This document shows positions 1-7,747 of a stretch of DNA of 42,909 nt, piece after piece. A program made the position numbers and the translations under genes. Source of the DNA: Pseudorhodobacter aquimaris (GTDB lineage Bacteria > Pseudomonadota > Alphaproteobacteria > Rhodobacterales > Rhodobacteraceae). How positions within the stretch are numbered: position 1 is the first letter of the stretch; each line of letters begins with the position of its first letter. The stretch spans positions 1 through 42,909 of the forward strand of contig NZ_LGHS01000073.1 in NCBI RefSeq assembly GCF_001202025.1, written 5' to 3'. The notes under the pieces are model-generated. The model did not search any database and was not told the origin of the DNA. It saw only the letters and a list, made by a program, of their open reading frames with translations.

Positions 1-1
1 C

Positions 2-364
2 AACCGCATCATCGAATGGCGTGGCAAGCCCGGCACCATAAGAGTCGGCAACGGCCCGGAATACATCAGTGGAAAGCTAATGAAATGGGCCGAGGAACAA
101 GGGGTTACCATCCTACACATCCAACCCGGCAAACCTCAACAGAATGCTTACATTGAGCGCTACAACCGGACGGTCCGGCATGAATGGCTGGACCAATACA
201 TCATCGAAAGCATAGAGGAGGCACAAGATCACGCCACGCAATGGCTATGGACATACAACAACGACCGCCCGAACATTCCTCTCACGGTTTGCTTGCAAAC
301 CGTTGCCGGACAGCGGGGCATCGGCGGCATCACTCCCGCCCAGAAACTGAAAATGGCCGCGTAA
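2..364 (+). pseudogene. IS3-family transposase OrfB, C-terminal fragment, probably inactive
   Basis: This is the C-terminal third of an rve-type DDE transposase; the frame is open from base 2 with no start in view. The usual second catalytic Asp, in the family motif D-N-G-P-E, is Gly here (codon GGC at about 47-49, reading GNGPEY), a one-base change from GAC. The third catalytic residue is present in NAYIERYN. Near the end, the stretch normally reading RPNMGIGGITP is split by an in-frame insertion of 13 codons (277-315) that contains a perfect 9-bp hairpin. The substitution should abolish cleavage chemistry, so the copy is probably dead. Family identity is firm; the insertion is inferred from remembered family sequence. 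Confidence 0.75.
277..315 (+). repeat. 39-bp palindrome-bearing insertion inside the transposase gene
   Basis: Bases 284-292 (ACGGTTTGC) and 295-303 (GCAAACCGT) form a perfect 9-bp inverted repeat with a TT centre. The 39 bases separate codons for RPN from GIGGITP, which are normally joined by one Met. The length is a multiple of three, so the frame is kept. It could be a small palindromic repeat element or a templated insertion. No second copy was noticed in the window. Confidence 0.5.
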
Positions 365-373
365 GTTCTACGG

Positions 374-733
374 ATGCACCTCGTTAAAAAGGGGGGGATT
401 ACCGTTGCGCTTGACGATAGGTTTAAGAATTCTTCTGTAGAGTGGGATTTTTTAGCCGTCTCTAACAGCTTCACGCGTGACGCTGAATTGGAGGCCAAGC
501 AGACCGGAAAGCCTCGGGGTCTTGTACTTGAACTTGATGATCCCAGAATTCGAGTATGGGCTAAGACTTGGGGGCAGATCATAGACGAGTGTCAAGGTCG
601 CCTGACATTCTTTAAACGCGGGCTAGAGTATGAGGCAAATGACGAGCACGCGTTGCGCTACTTAAGCAACATAAGTGACGAATACCTGAGTGACGAAGTA
701 CGCCAAAAGATCTCAAAACTCGCAGCGGAATAA
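374..733 (+). pseudogene. C-terminal remnant of an ATPase-like gene cut by the IS3 element
   Basis: A 119-codon frame whose first ~10 codons come from the IS end; genuine sequence probably begins near 403. The protein reads as a C-terminal segment (for example RVWAKTWGQIIDECQGRLTF and a charged tail ending KLAAE) resembling the C-termini of GHKL/HSP90-type ATP-binding proteins of about 600-700 aa. No ATP-binding motif is present, because the N-terminal part would lie left of the IS. Base composition is lower in GC than the neighbours, consistent with an acquired accessory gene. The ATG at 374 is fortuitous. Identity is tentative; that it is a truncated remnant is more secure. Confidence 0.5.
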
Positions 734-765
734 TAAGGTGCAGGTCATTGTAATAAATATGAATT

Positions 766-852
766 TGGTGCGGGCGGTGGGACTCGAACCCACACGGGGA
801 CAAGCCCCAACAGATTTTAAGTCTGGTCTGTCTACCATTCCAGCACGCCCGC
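766..852 (-). tRNA. tRNA-Leu (anticodon UAA)
   Basis: Read on the minus strand, an 87-nt cloverleaf. The 7-bp acceptor GCGGGCG (846-852) pairs with CGCCCGC (770-776), followed by discriminator A and an encoded CCA (766-768). The anticodon loop is CTTAAAA, giving anticodon TAA. A long variable arm with a GGGGCTTGTCCCC-like stem is typical of class II tRNA-Leu. The T loop is GGGTTCGAGTCCC. It lies just downstream of, and convergent with, the broken ATPase-like gene. Confidence 0.96.
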
Positions 853-1064
853 ATCTGACGCTTTTTCCTATGCACCGGCCATAGCGACCGGTCGGGCAAA
901 AAGCCAGTCCCCCCTGATAATCCCGCAATCGCCTCCGCTTCAAGCGGTTTTCCTCTATTTTTCCGAAATCACGTTCCAATCACATGAAACCGGGCCGTCA
1001 GTGCAATTGACTTCATCTCGGGGCTGGGCCAAAACTTCGGCTATCATATTGCGGGGGAGCTTCT

Positions 1065-1763
1065 GTGAAGAAGATTTATAAAGACGCATCATCGGCGCTG
1101 GACGGCGTGCTGTTTGATGGGATGATGATCGCCGCCGGTGGCTTTGGCCTTTGCGGCATTCCGGAACTGCTGATTTCTGCTATTCGGGACGCGGGCACCA
1201 AGGGGCTGACGGTTGCCTCCAATAACGCAGGCGTTGACGGGTTTGGCTTGGGCGTTTTGCTTGAAACCCGGCAGGTCAAAAAGATGATCTCCTCTTACGT
1301 GGGGGAAAACGCGGAATTCATGCGCCAGTATCTTAGCGGAGAGTTGGAGCTGGAATTCAACCCGCAGGGCACCTTGGCCGAGCGGATGCGCGCTGGTGGT
1401 GCCGGTATTCCCGGTTTCTATACCAAGACCGGTGTTGGCACCGTGATTGCCGAGGGCAAGGATGTGAAGGTCTTTGACGGGCAGGAATACATCATGGAAA
1501 CCGGCATCGTGGCCGATCTTGCCATCGTAAAAGCATGGAAGGCCGACCCCTCGGGCAACCTTGTGTTCCGCAAGACGGCGCGCAACTTTAACCCCCCCGC
1601 CGCGACCTGCGGCAAAATCTGCGTGGCAGAGGTCGAGGAAATCGTGCCAATGGGCGCGCTTGATCCCGACTCCATTCACCTGCCCGGCATCTATGTGCAC
1701 CGCATTGTTCAGGGTGAACACGAAAAGCGCATTGAACAGCGCACCGTCAGAAAGGCTTCTTGA
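1065..1763 (+). CDS. scoA: 3-oxoacid CoA-transferase subunit A
   Basis: Subunit A of a class I CoA-transferase, which moves CoA between succinyl-CoA and a 3-oxo acid such as acetoacetate; it acts in the cytoplasm as a heteromer with subunit B. The 232-aa protein has the glycine-rich N-terminal motif [10 protein letters not shown] and the conserved [10 protein letters not shown] segment, and matches the family's usual length of about 230 aa. Translation starts at GTG 1065 after a GGGGGAG ribosome site at 1053-1059. The stop is separated by two bases from the subunit B start, as in a translationally coupled pair. It could serve ketone-body, polyhydroxybutyrate-derived acetoacetate or aromatic catabolism; substrate is not shown by sequence. 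Confidence 0.92.
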   Translation: MKKIYKDASSALDGVLFDGMMIAAGGFGLCGIPELLISAIRDAGTKGLTVASNNAGVDGFGLGVLLETRQVKKMISSYVGENAEFMRQYLSGELELEFNPQGTLAERMRAGGAGIPGFYTKTGVGTVIAEGKDVKVFDGQEYIMETGIVADLAIVKAWKADPSGNLVFRKTARNFNPPAATCGKICVAEVEEIVPMGALDPDSIHLPGIYVHRIVQGEHEKRIEQRTVRKAS

Positions 1764-1765
1764 TC

Positions 1766-2395
1766 ATGGCTTGGGACCGGAACCAAATGGCGGCGCGCGC
1801 CGCACAAGAACTGCAGGACGGCTGGTATGTGAACCTCGGGATAGGGATTCCGACCTTGGTGTCCAACTACATCCCCGAGGGGGTCGAGGTGACGCTGCAA
1901 TCGGAGAACGGCATGCTTGGCATGGGCCCCTTCCCGATTGAGGGCGAAGAGGATGCCGATCTGATCAATGCGGGCAAACAGACCATCACCGAGCTGCCAC
2001 AGACCGCCTACTTCGATTCTGCGCAAAGTTTTGCGATGATCCGGGGCGGCAAGATTGCGATGGCGATCCTTGGCGCGATGGAAGTGGCCGAGAATGGCGA
2101 TCTGGCGAACTGGATGATCCCCGGCAAGCTGGTCAAGGGCATGGGCGGTGCTATGGACCTTGTTGCCGGTGTCGGCCGTGTGGTTGTTGTGATGGACCAT
2201 ACCTCCAAACACGGCGATTCCAAGCTGCTCAAGGAATGCACCTTGCCGCTGACGGGGAAATCCGTGGTCGACCGTATCATCACCAATCTGGGTGTGCTGG
2301 ATGTGGTTGAGGGCGGTTTGCGCATTGTCGAATGCGCCGATGGCGTCACTGAGGACGAGCTGCGCGCGGCAACCGAGGCGACCATCGTCGCTTAA
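1766..2395 (+). CDS. scoB: 3-oxoacid CoA-transferase subunit B
   Basis: The catalytic subunit of the same CoA-transferase. The 209-aa protein has LGIGIPTLV near residue 24 and the SENG motif, in which Glu47 is the residue that forms the glutamyl-CoA thioester intermediate. The start ATG at 1766 gives the family N-terminus MAWDRNQMA; a TTG at 1760 is in frame but less likely. A hairpin able to terminate transcription in both directions follows the stop and is shared with the convergent lytic transglycosylase gene. The pair probably forms a two-gene operon. Confidence 0.93.
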   Translation: MAWDRNQMAARAAQELQDGWYVNLGIGIPTLVSNYIPEGVEVTLQSENGMLGMGPFPIEGEEDADLINAGKQTITELPQTAYFDSAQSFAMIRGGKIAMAILGAMEVAENGDLANWMIPGKLVKGMGGAMDLVAGVGRVVVVMDHTSKHGDSKLLKECTLPLTGKSVVDRIITNLGVLDVVEGGLRIVECADGVTEDELRAATEATIVA

Positions 2396-2401
2396 ACATT
2401 C

Positions 2402-2430
2402 AAAGGGCGCGCAGATCGTGTGCGCTCTTT
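2402..2430. terminator. bidirectional terminator hairpin between scoB and the lytic transglycosylase gene
   Basis: Arms AAAGGGCGCGCA (2402-2413) and TGTGCGCTCTTT (2419-2430) pair over 12 positions with two G-U pairs and a 5-base loop. A and T runs flank the stem on both sides, so it can act for both convergent genes. It overlaps the last codon of the minus-strand gene. Confidence 0.6.
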
Positions 2431-3301
2431 ATCCCCCTGCCGCGATTACCTTGAACACACAGGGGTCACTCACAAGCTCGGGCGGGGTCAGGCACAGCCC
2501 CTGCGCCACCTGCCACGCCGCCAGCACCTTGGGCACGTAGTCGCGGGTCTCGGCATAGGGGGGCACCCCGTCATTGGCCCGCACGGCCCCCTCCCCCGCG
2601 TTATAGGCCGCAAGCACCATTAACGGGTCGCGGTCAAACTCTGCCATCAGCCAGTTAAGATAGGCCACGCCGCCCTTGATGTTTTGCGCCGCATCCGTGG
2701 CATCGGTCACGCCGAACCGTTCAGCTGTGGCAGGGATCAGTTGCATCAACCCCTGCGCACCGGCCGAGCTGACAGCATCTGCACGTCCGGCGCTCTCAAC
2801 CCCGATCACCGCCAGAACCAAAGCCGGAGAGACATTGGTCCCGATCGTTGCTTTAAGTATCTCGGTGCCGTATTTCCCGGCCACCTCTTGCATGTGCTGC
2901 AAACGCGGGGCGCGCACCGATGCCCCCGCCGGACCCTTGGACAGGCTGGCCATCGCCAGTGTAAAGCGTCCATCCCTTGCGGTCTGAACGGCCGGAACCG
3001 CATCCCAGTACCAAGCATAGCTGGCAGATGGGGCAAGCGCGGCCCCTTTTACAGTCGGTGCCAGGATTTCGGGAATCGCCTGCGGGGCCACCACCAATCG
3101 TTTGGCCTGGTCTGCCGGGTCAATCTGTACGGTAATGCGCGGGCCGACCCTGTTGGTATCTACCTTAACGCGACGGGCCGAAAAGTCATCCTGATAGGGC
3201 GCGGTTTGCGCCAGCGCCATAACAGGCATACCCAAGCCGACGATTATCGACAGGGCAAGCAAAAGGGGGACAACCCGCTTTACCATGTGAATACTGCTCA
3301 T
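2429..3301 (-). CDS. Lytic transglycosylase (SLT domain), secreted
   Basis: A 290-aa murein lytic transglycosylase, which cleaves the MurNAc-GlcNAc bond in peptidoglycan. Residues 1-32 form a signal peptide ending MALAQ. The SLT/goose-lysozyme-like domain spans about 155-265, with catalytic Glu169 in GVESAG, the QGLMQL motif, and AAYNAGEGAV. The middle region (35-150) is not recognised. Start ATG 3301 is preceded by a purine-rich AAGAAAAG; an internal ATG at 3286 has no better site. It is transcribed away from the tad pilus locus, and such enzymes often open the wall for envelope machines, but the link is only positional. Confidence 0.88.
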   Translation of the reverse strand: MSSIHMVKRVVPLLLALSIIVGLGMPVMALAQTAPYQDDFSARRVKVDTNRVGPRITVQIDPADQAKRLVVAPQAIPEILAPTVKGAALAPSASYAWYWDAVPAVQTARDGRFTLAMASLSKGPAGASVRAPRLQHMQEVAGKYGTEILKATIGTNVSPALVLAVIGVESAGRADAVSSAGAQGLMQLIPATAERFGVTDATDAAQNIKGGVAYLNWLMAEFDRDPLMVLAAYNAGEGAVRANDGVPPYAETRDYVPKVLAAWQVAQGLCLTPPELVSDPCVFKVIAAGG

Positions 3302-3517
3302 TTTCTTTTCTTTTTTAGATAATCGCAGGATTCACCCTCACACGCTAGGATTTTGATAGCAAAACCGGCGACAAGGGCCGAAACCGGCGCGATTGTCACA
3401 ATGGTTGTTTCAAACTCTTCAAAGAATCTCGGCTTTTCCACCACCGTCAATGCGCAGCCGCACCGGGCGTTAATCATAATCTGCCCTCAAATATCCGCTG
3501 AAAGGGCCTGAAAAGGG

Positions 3518-3532
3518 TTAATGTTTCGCTAA
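3518..3532 (+). promoter_or_regulatory. Candidate CtrA-binding box upstream of the pilin genes
   Basis: TTAA (3518-3521), 7 bases, then CTAA (3529-3532): one mismatch from the alphaproteobacterial CtrA consensus TTAA-N7-TTAA. CtrA activates the Flp pilin gene pilA in Caulobacter. The site lies about 180 bp before flp, rather far for a core activator site, so the transcription start would need to be upstream of 3650. Confidence 0.35.
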
Positions 3533-3559
3533 TGGAACCGAGCGTTTCCATAACGTTAA
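3518..3559. repeat. Nested imperfect inverted repeat in the pilus promoter region
   Basis: Inner arms ATGGAA (3532-3537) and TTCCAT (3546-3551) are perfect. Outer arms TTAATGTT (3518-3525) and AACGTTAA (3552-3559) match at 7 of 8 positions with a 6-base bulge on the left side. This may be an operator or a transcript structure. Confidence 0.4.
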
Positions 3560-3713
3560 TTATATCAAGAAACGACCCAACCCTTGCCCCAATCGCGCCA
3601 TGTTTAAAGGGGTATATAGGGTCATACCGCAACGGCAGCGAAGCAAACGAAGACCCGCTGCTTGAAAACGGTTTCGATCTGAACCAACGATATCCATGAA
3701 AGGGATCAATACC

Positions 3714-3917
3714 ATGCAAATCAAAACATTCATCCGCAAGTTTTTCAATGACGAATCCGGTGCTGTGACTGTGGACTGGGTCGTCCTGACCGCAGCGATT
3801 GTCGGCCTTGGCATGGTCGTGATGACCCTCGTTGGCGGCGGCATCGAAGATATGGGCCAGAACGTAGCTGATACCCTAGGCGAACAAGCAATCGGCTACG
3901 TGTCTGCTGAGGATTAA
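3714..3917 (+). CDS. flp: Flp-type pilin 1
   Basis: A 67-aa prepilin of the Flp/Fap family, the major subunit of tad pili, processed at the inner membrane by the CpaA/TadV peptidase and assembled outside the cell. The leader MQIKTFIRKFFNDESG ends at Gly16; the mature part starts AVTVDW, with Asp at +5 and Trp at +6 in place of the Glu-Tyr common in other Flp pilins. A hydrophobic helix spans about 22-42. Start ATG 3714 is chosen because AAAGGGA lies 8 bases upstream; the in-frame ATG at 3696 has no ribosome site and breaks the leader rule. It heads the tad locus and is followed by a stable hairpin. Confidence 0.92.
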   Translation: MQIKTFIRKFFNDESGAVTVDWVVLTAAIVGLGMVVMTLVGGGIEDMGQNVADTLGEQAIGYVSAED

Positions 3918-3950
3918 TCGGCCACACTACTGCCGCTTGAACGCGAAAAA

Positions 3951-3980
3951 CAAGGCCGCATCCGGAAGGGTGCGGCCTTG
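3951..3980 (+). terminator. Strong hairpin after flp1
   Basis: CAAGGCCGCA (3951-3960) and TGCGGCCTTG (3971-3980) form a perfect 10-bp stem with a 10-base loop. No T run follows, so it may be a partial terminator or a 3' stabiliser that keeps pilin mRNA above that of the assembly genes. Confidence 0.55.
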
Positions 3981-4109
3981 GTTGGTGCGAAACATCGATG
4001 ATCCCTAATGTCTCCGAAACTAGAAAACGCTAGTTGACCCAGCATATTTCATGCCCGGGTTCAGGGTCGGCCCCGGTTCAGATGGTCATCGAGAGCAGAG
4101 GGATGATCA

Positions 4110-4304
4110 ATGGCAAATTTACTTATCAAGTTTTTAAAATCTGAAACCGGCGCGATTACGGTCGACTGGGTGGTTTTAACCGCAGCAATCATTGGCCTTG
4201 GTATGATTGTGTTAATGCCTATCGCTTATACCGCAGATAGCTCCGCTGAAAAAATCGGTGACCAGATCGGCGAGATGGAGCTGGGTTATACCAGCAGCAG
4301 ATAG
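4110..4304 (+). CDS. Flp-type pilin 2 (paralogue)
   Basis: A 64-aa second Flp prepilin. The leader ends at Gly14 (KSETG), followed by AITVDWVVLTAA, almost the same core as pilin 1. The C-terminal half diverges (MPIAYTADSS and an acidic amphipathic stretch). The start ATG 4110 has AGAGGGA upstream. The two paralogues lie 192 bp apart with a hairpin between them, so they may be expressed at different levels. Pilin 2 could be a minor or alternative subunit. Confidence 0.9.
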   Translation: MANLLIKFLKSETGAITVDWVVLTAAIIGLGMIVLMPIAYTADSSAEKIGDQIGEMELGYTSSR

Positions 4305-4346
4305 GAACCGGGGTCTATGGCCCTGAAGCATTAAGGGGATCGAAAT

Positions 4347-5195
4347 ATGCGCATGATATTCGGACTTGTCCTGCTTGTCGGGCTGGCTCTTGCCGGGGCG
4401 GCGGTATGGATGGTGCAAGGCTATGTCAGTCAGGCCCAAGTCGAGGTCGCGCGCGAAAAAGCCTCCCGCCTTAAGCTGGGGGAGTTGATTGAAGTTTATG
4501 TCGTCACCAAAACCCTGCCCTACGGCGTCCCCATCACCAAAGACGATGTGCAGCTTGCAACTTTTCCGGTTAAATCTCTGGCCAAAGGTGCCTTTCTGAC
4601 CGAGGAGGCCCTGTTTCCCGGCGGCGAAAAGCAACCACGCTATGTTTTGCGCCAGATGGAAAAGCTGGAACCGGTCCTGGCCGTTAAAATCACGGAGCCG
4701 GGGGCGGCCCTAGGCCTGACGTCACGTCTGTCAAAGGGCAAGCGCGCCTTTGCCATAAAGGTGGATGTCTCCTCGGGTGTGTCAGGCTTTGTCCAGCCGG
4801 GCGACAATATTGACATCTATTGGACTGGATCCACCCCGGAAAGCCGGAACAATTTTACCCAATTGATTGAAACGGCTATCAAAGTGGTCGCGGTTGATCA
4901 GGCCGCCAACAGTGATCGCAGTGCCGCGACCGCCATGATCGCCCGCACCGTTACAGTCGAGGCAACGCCACAACAGGTCGCACGCCTTGCCCAAGCGCAA
5001 GCAACCGGCAGCCTTTCGCTGTCGCTTGTGGGCGCGGGCGATGAGACAATCGTTGAAAGTGTCGAAGTAGACAGCGCAGATCTTTTGGGTCTTCACACCG
5101 CAGAACCCGTCAAGGTAGAGCGCGAGAAGGAATGCACAATTAAAACCCGCCGCGGCGCAGAGGTGGTGGAGATGCCGATTCCCTGCACTAATTAG
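4347..5195 (+). CDS. cpaB: Flp pilus assembly protein CpaB (RcpC)
   Basis: A 282-aa periplasmic pilus assembly factor anchored by an N-terminal membrane helix (about residues 3-26). The SAF-like domain follows (about 46-110, with YVVTKTLPYGVPITKDDVQ), then the RcpC/CpaB region (about 128-230, with FAIKVDVSSGVSGFVQPGDN and a DIYWTG segment). CpaB is thought to support the outer-membrane secretin. The start ATG 4347 follows AAGGGGATCG. It sits directly downstream of the pilins and upstream of the secretin gene, the usual order for tad loci. Confidence 0.93.
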   Translation: MRMIFGLVLLVGLALAGAAVWMVQGYVSQAQVEVAREKASRLKLGELIEVYVVTKTLPYGVPITKDDVQLATFPVKSLAKGAFLTEEALFPGGEKQPRYVLRQMEKLEPVLAVKITEPGAALGLTSRLSKGKRAFAIKVDVSSGVSGFVQPGDNIDIYWTGSTPESRNNFTQLIETAIKVVAVDQAANSDRSAATAMIARTVTVEATPQQVARLAQAQATGSLSLSLVGAGDETIVESVEVDSADLLGLHTAEPVKVEREKECTIKTRRGAEVVEMPIPCTN

Positions 5196-5431
5196 GCCGC
5201 ATAGAATCTACCGGATTTAGTGGGCAGGCACTCTTAAAACCACCTTGGGTTGCAGGCTCTGCGTCCCCTGTTGCAACATATCCACATCAAGAACGCGCTT
5301 TAAGGTTTTGATTCTTGCAATAAAACCAAAAGACCTACAAAATGCACTCAAGATGGGCATTTAGACCTATCGCTCTGGCGTGCCTGTTTTCAGGCATACC
5401 CGATACCGAGGCGCGATTGAAAGGCAGTGAT

Positions 5432-6841
5432 ATGAGAATGCAGACCCTTCTGAGGGCTACGGCACTTGGCCTTGCTCTGCTCCAGCCCGTTTATTCCGGA
5501 GCGCAGGCCCAGAGCCTGCGGGTCATGAGTGGCGCACCTTCGCGGGCCTTGCAGGTTCCGATGAACCGCGCCGTGGTGGTTGAAAGCGATACCGCCTTTG
5601 CCGAGCTTTCCATCGCAAATCCCGGCATTGCCGATATTTCTACCCTCTCTGAAAAGTCGATCTATGTATTGGGCAAAGCGCCCGGCCGGACAACAATGAC
5701 CCTTCTGGGGGCGGATGGGCGACTCATTTCCAACGTTGAGGTTCATGTCACCCCCGACATCGCGGAATTCAAAGAACGCCTGAGGCAGATTCTTCCCGGT
5801 GAGCAGATCGAGGTTCGCACCGCCAATGATGGCATCGTCCTGTCTGGCACTGTTTCCAGCACGGCCAAACTCGACCGCGCGCTGGATCTGGCCAACAGAT
5901 ATGCCCCCGAACGGGTCTCTAATTTAATGAGTGTGGGCGGAAACCAACAAGTCATGCTTAAGGTACGCTTCGCCGAAATGCAGCGCTCCGTCTCCAAAAG
6001 CCTCTCTGCCTCACTCGGGCTTAACGGTTCAATCGCCGGCGGTGATGTCGGCACCAAGGGCGGATCAGGCGTTTTTACGGATGGCAGCGCGCTTGACGGG
6101 GCCTTTTCGGGCGGGAGCTACAGTTCCCCCGCGGGCACCAATGGCAATATGACCCTTGGCTTTTCCGCAGGCAGCCTGCAATTTGCGGTCTTGCTGGAGG
6201 CGCTGGAAAGTAAGGGGGTTGTCCGCACGCTGGCCGAACCAAACCTGACCGCGCTGTCGGGGCAAGAGGCCAAATTTCTGGCGGGTGGCGAATATCCGAT
6301 CCCGGTGTCTGGCGGCGATGGCACGGTTACCATTGAATATAAACCCTTCGGCGTAGAGATGAACTTTACCCCCGTGGTGGTTGATGGCGATGTGATCAAC
6401 CTGACGATCAACGCCTCGGTATCCTCGATCGACAACTCGGTCACGCTGGAGGCCGGGGGCTTTACGATCAACGCCTTCAAACGGCGCGAAACTTCAACCA
6501 CCGTGGAAATGCGCGACGGGGAGAGCTTTGCCATTGCCGGGTTGTTGCAGGACGACTTTCGGAATTTGAACGGACAGGTGCCGTGGCTGGGCGATATTCC
6601 CGTGATCGGTGCGCTGTTTCGCAGCGCCGAGTATCAGCGGGCGCAGTCGGAACTGGTGATCATCGTCACCCCGCATCTGGTGACTCCGACCCGAGGTGAG
6701 GCGCTGGCGCTTCCGACCGACCGCGTCAGACCCCCGACCGAGCGTGAGTTCTTTCTCTTTGGCAAAGTTTCCGGCACAGGTGCGGCCGGTGAAGTTGCCC
6801 GACAGGATTTCAGCGGTTCCTATGGCTATGTGATGGAGTAA
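5432..6841 (+). CDS. cpaC: Tad secretin CpaC (RcpA), outer-membrane channel
   Basis: A 469-aa secretin through which the Flp pilus leaves the outer membrane. A signal peptide covers about residues 1-27 (MRMQTLLRATALGLALLQ, ending AQAQ). An N-terminal pilus-type domain and a BON-like segment (SGTVSSTAKLDRALDLA) precede the C-terminal secretin domain with VPWLGDIPVIGALFRS and the ELVIIVTPHLV motif. Start ATG 5432 is chosen over an upstream in-frame ATG at 5342 because AAAGG lies 7-8 bases before it and it opens the signal peptide. The 236-bp gap after cpaB may hold a separate promoter. Confidence 0.94.
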   Translation: MRMQTLLRATALGLALLQPVYSGAQAQSLRVMSGAPSRALQVPMNRAVVVESDTAFAELSIANPGIADISTLSEKSIYVLGKAPGRTTMTLLGADGRLISNVEVHVTPDIAEFKERLRQILPGEQIEVRTANDGIVLSGTVSSTAKLDRALDLANRYAPERVSNLMSVGGNQQVMLKVRFAEMQRSVSKSLSASLGLNGSIAGGDVGTKGGSGVFTDGSALDGAFSGGSYSSPAGTNGNMTLGFSAGSLQFAVLLEALESKGVVRTLAEPNLTALSGQEAKFLAGGEYPIPVSGGDGTVTIEYKPFGVEMNFTPVVVDGDVINLTINASVSSIDNSVTLEAGGFTINAFKRRETSTTVEMRDGESFAIAGLLQDDFRNLNGQVPWLGDIPVIGALFRSAEYQRAQSELVIIVTPHLVTPTRGEALALPTDRVRPPTEREFFLFGKVSGTGAAGEVARQDFSGSYGYVME

Positions 6842-6845
6842 GCGG

Positions 6846-7481
6846 ATGCGGATTTCGAAACTCTTTTTGGGGGCATCCCTCCTGACACTGGCCGCCTGCG
6901 GTCCAGGCTTTGACCAAGAAATTGGCGGCGGTGCCACAGATTTCGGCAATGCCACAATGAACAATACCCTGATCCAGTCTGGGCAAAAGGACTATGCAAT
7001 TGCCTTGGCGGGCCGTTTCGCGCGTGAAGTGCCCTCAACAATCACATTCGCTTTTGATTCAGCACATCTGGATGCAAGATCGGTTTCCATCCTGCGCCAG
7101 CAAGCGGATTGGATCAAGGCGTTTCCCGAGGTACGGTTCCGCGTCTATGGCCATACCGATCTGGTCGGGACGTCAAGCTATAACAAGGCGCTCGGCCTGC
7201 GGCGCGCCAAGGCTGTGGTGGCCTATTTCGCAAGTCAGGGCATCAGTCGGGACCGGCTGGAAGCGCTTGCCTCTTTTGGCGAAACCCGCCCGCTGGTGCA
7301 AACCGCTTCACCGGAAGAACGCAACCGTCGCACCGTCACCGAAGTGTCCGGTTTTGTGAAAAATCATCCGACCGTGTTGAATGGGAAATATGCTGCCGTG
7401 ATTCACCGGGAATATATCGACCTTGCACGACGTCCCCATCCGGCAAATCAGATCATCCAAACGCAGACCAACCCCGGCTAG
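6846..7481 (+). CDS. OmpA-family lipoprotein of the tad locus
   Basis: A 211-aa protein with a lipoprotein signal (lipobox LAAC, Cys19) and a C-terminal OmpA/MotB peptidoglycan-binding domain at about 55-165, with FAFDSAHLD, the YGHTDLVG motif and NRRTVTE. It probably anchors the secretin complex to peptidoglycan. It starts 5 bases after cpaC, with GGAG in the end of cpaC as ribosome site, so the two are coupled. In this position many other tad loci have cpaD; this OmpA-like gene occupies the slot here, which fits Rhodobacterales loci. Confidence 0.88.
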   Translation: MRISKLFLGASLLTLAACGPGFDQEIGGGATDFGNATMNNTLIQSGQKDYAIALAGRFAREVPSTITFAFDSAHLDARSVSILRQQADWIKAFPEVRFRVYGHTDLVGTSSYNKALGLRRAKAVVAYFASQGISRDRLEALASFGETRPLVQTASPEERNRRTVTEVSGFVKNHPTVLNGKYAAVIHREYIDLARRPHPANQIIQTQTNPG

Positions 7482-7492
7482 GCGCTTTGAGG

Positions 7493-7518
7493 GCAGGCAG
7501 GGTTGATTCTGTGCCTGC
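7493..7518 (+). terminator. Weak hairpin after the OmpA-like gene
   Basis: GCAGGCA (7493-7499) pairs with TGCCTGC (7512-7518) around a 12-base loop. There is no clear T run. It may separate the cpaBC-ompA transcript from the cpaE group, which has a 266-bp leader of its own. Confidence 0.3.
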
Positions 7519-7747
7519 ATCTTAGACCTATCAGGGCGGGTTATAGTGATAACATGGTTACTATTTTGCAAAAAACCCGAAAGAAGAGCCTTTTAGCCCC
7601 AATATCGCCAAGATTGTCCACCATCTTACCCGGAATGAGGCCAATTGCGCAGCGGTTGGCGGCGGGGTTTTTCCACGCTCTAGCGACCGTTTTGTCAATT
7701 TTGCAAACGCGATTTAGGGTGGACCCGCTTTTAAAGGGCATACCAAG

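Larger units (their letters stand above)
1..402 (+). mobile_element. 3' part of an IS3-family insertion sequence (left edge truncated)
   Basis: The start lies outside the window. The element carries the C-terminal part of the OrfB transposase, then a short non-coding tail. The right border is not certain; the tail with a G run ending in GATTACC at about 386-402 resembles a terminal inverted repeat, and host-like coding sequence resumes just after it. The element cuts an ATPase-like gene whose C-terminal remnant continues to 733. The missing left terminus and the target duplication cannot be checked here. Confidence 0.7.
3302..3713. other. 412-bp intergenic region between the transglycosylase and flp
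   Basis: No gene is seen. It must contain the divergent promoters of the transglycosylase and the pilus locus. It holds a near-consensus CtrA box (3518-3532), which overlaps a nested inverted repeat (3518-3559). A short AAACCGGCG direct repeat occurs near 3362-3389. Confidence 0.6.

Noticed and set aside
1089-1721. A 210-codon minus-strand frame opposite scoA
   Set aside because: No motif or ribosome site; scoA on the plus strand is clearly the real gene.
3375-3400. A short stretch reading E-T-G-A-I, like the pilin cleavage site
   Set aside because: The match is only 15 bases and has no leader or helix in frame; likely coincidence.
7540-7575. A TAAC-ATG-GTTA palindrome before cpaE
   Set aside because: Arms are only 4 bp and do not extend; not distinguishable from chance.
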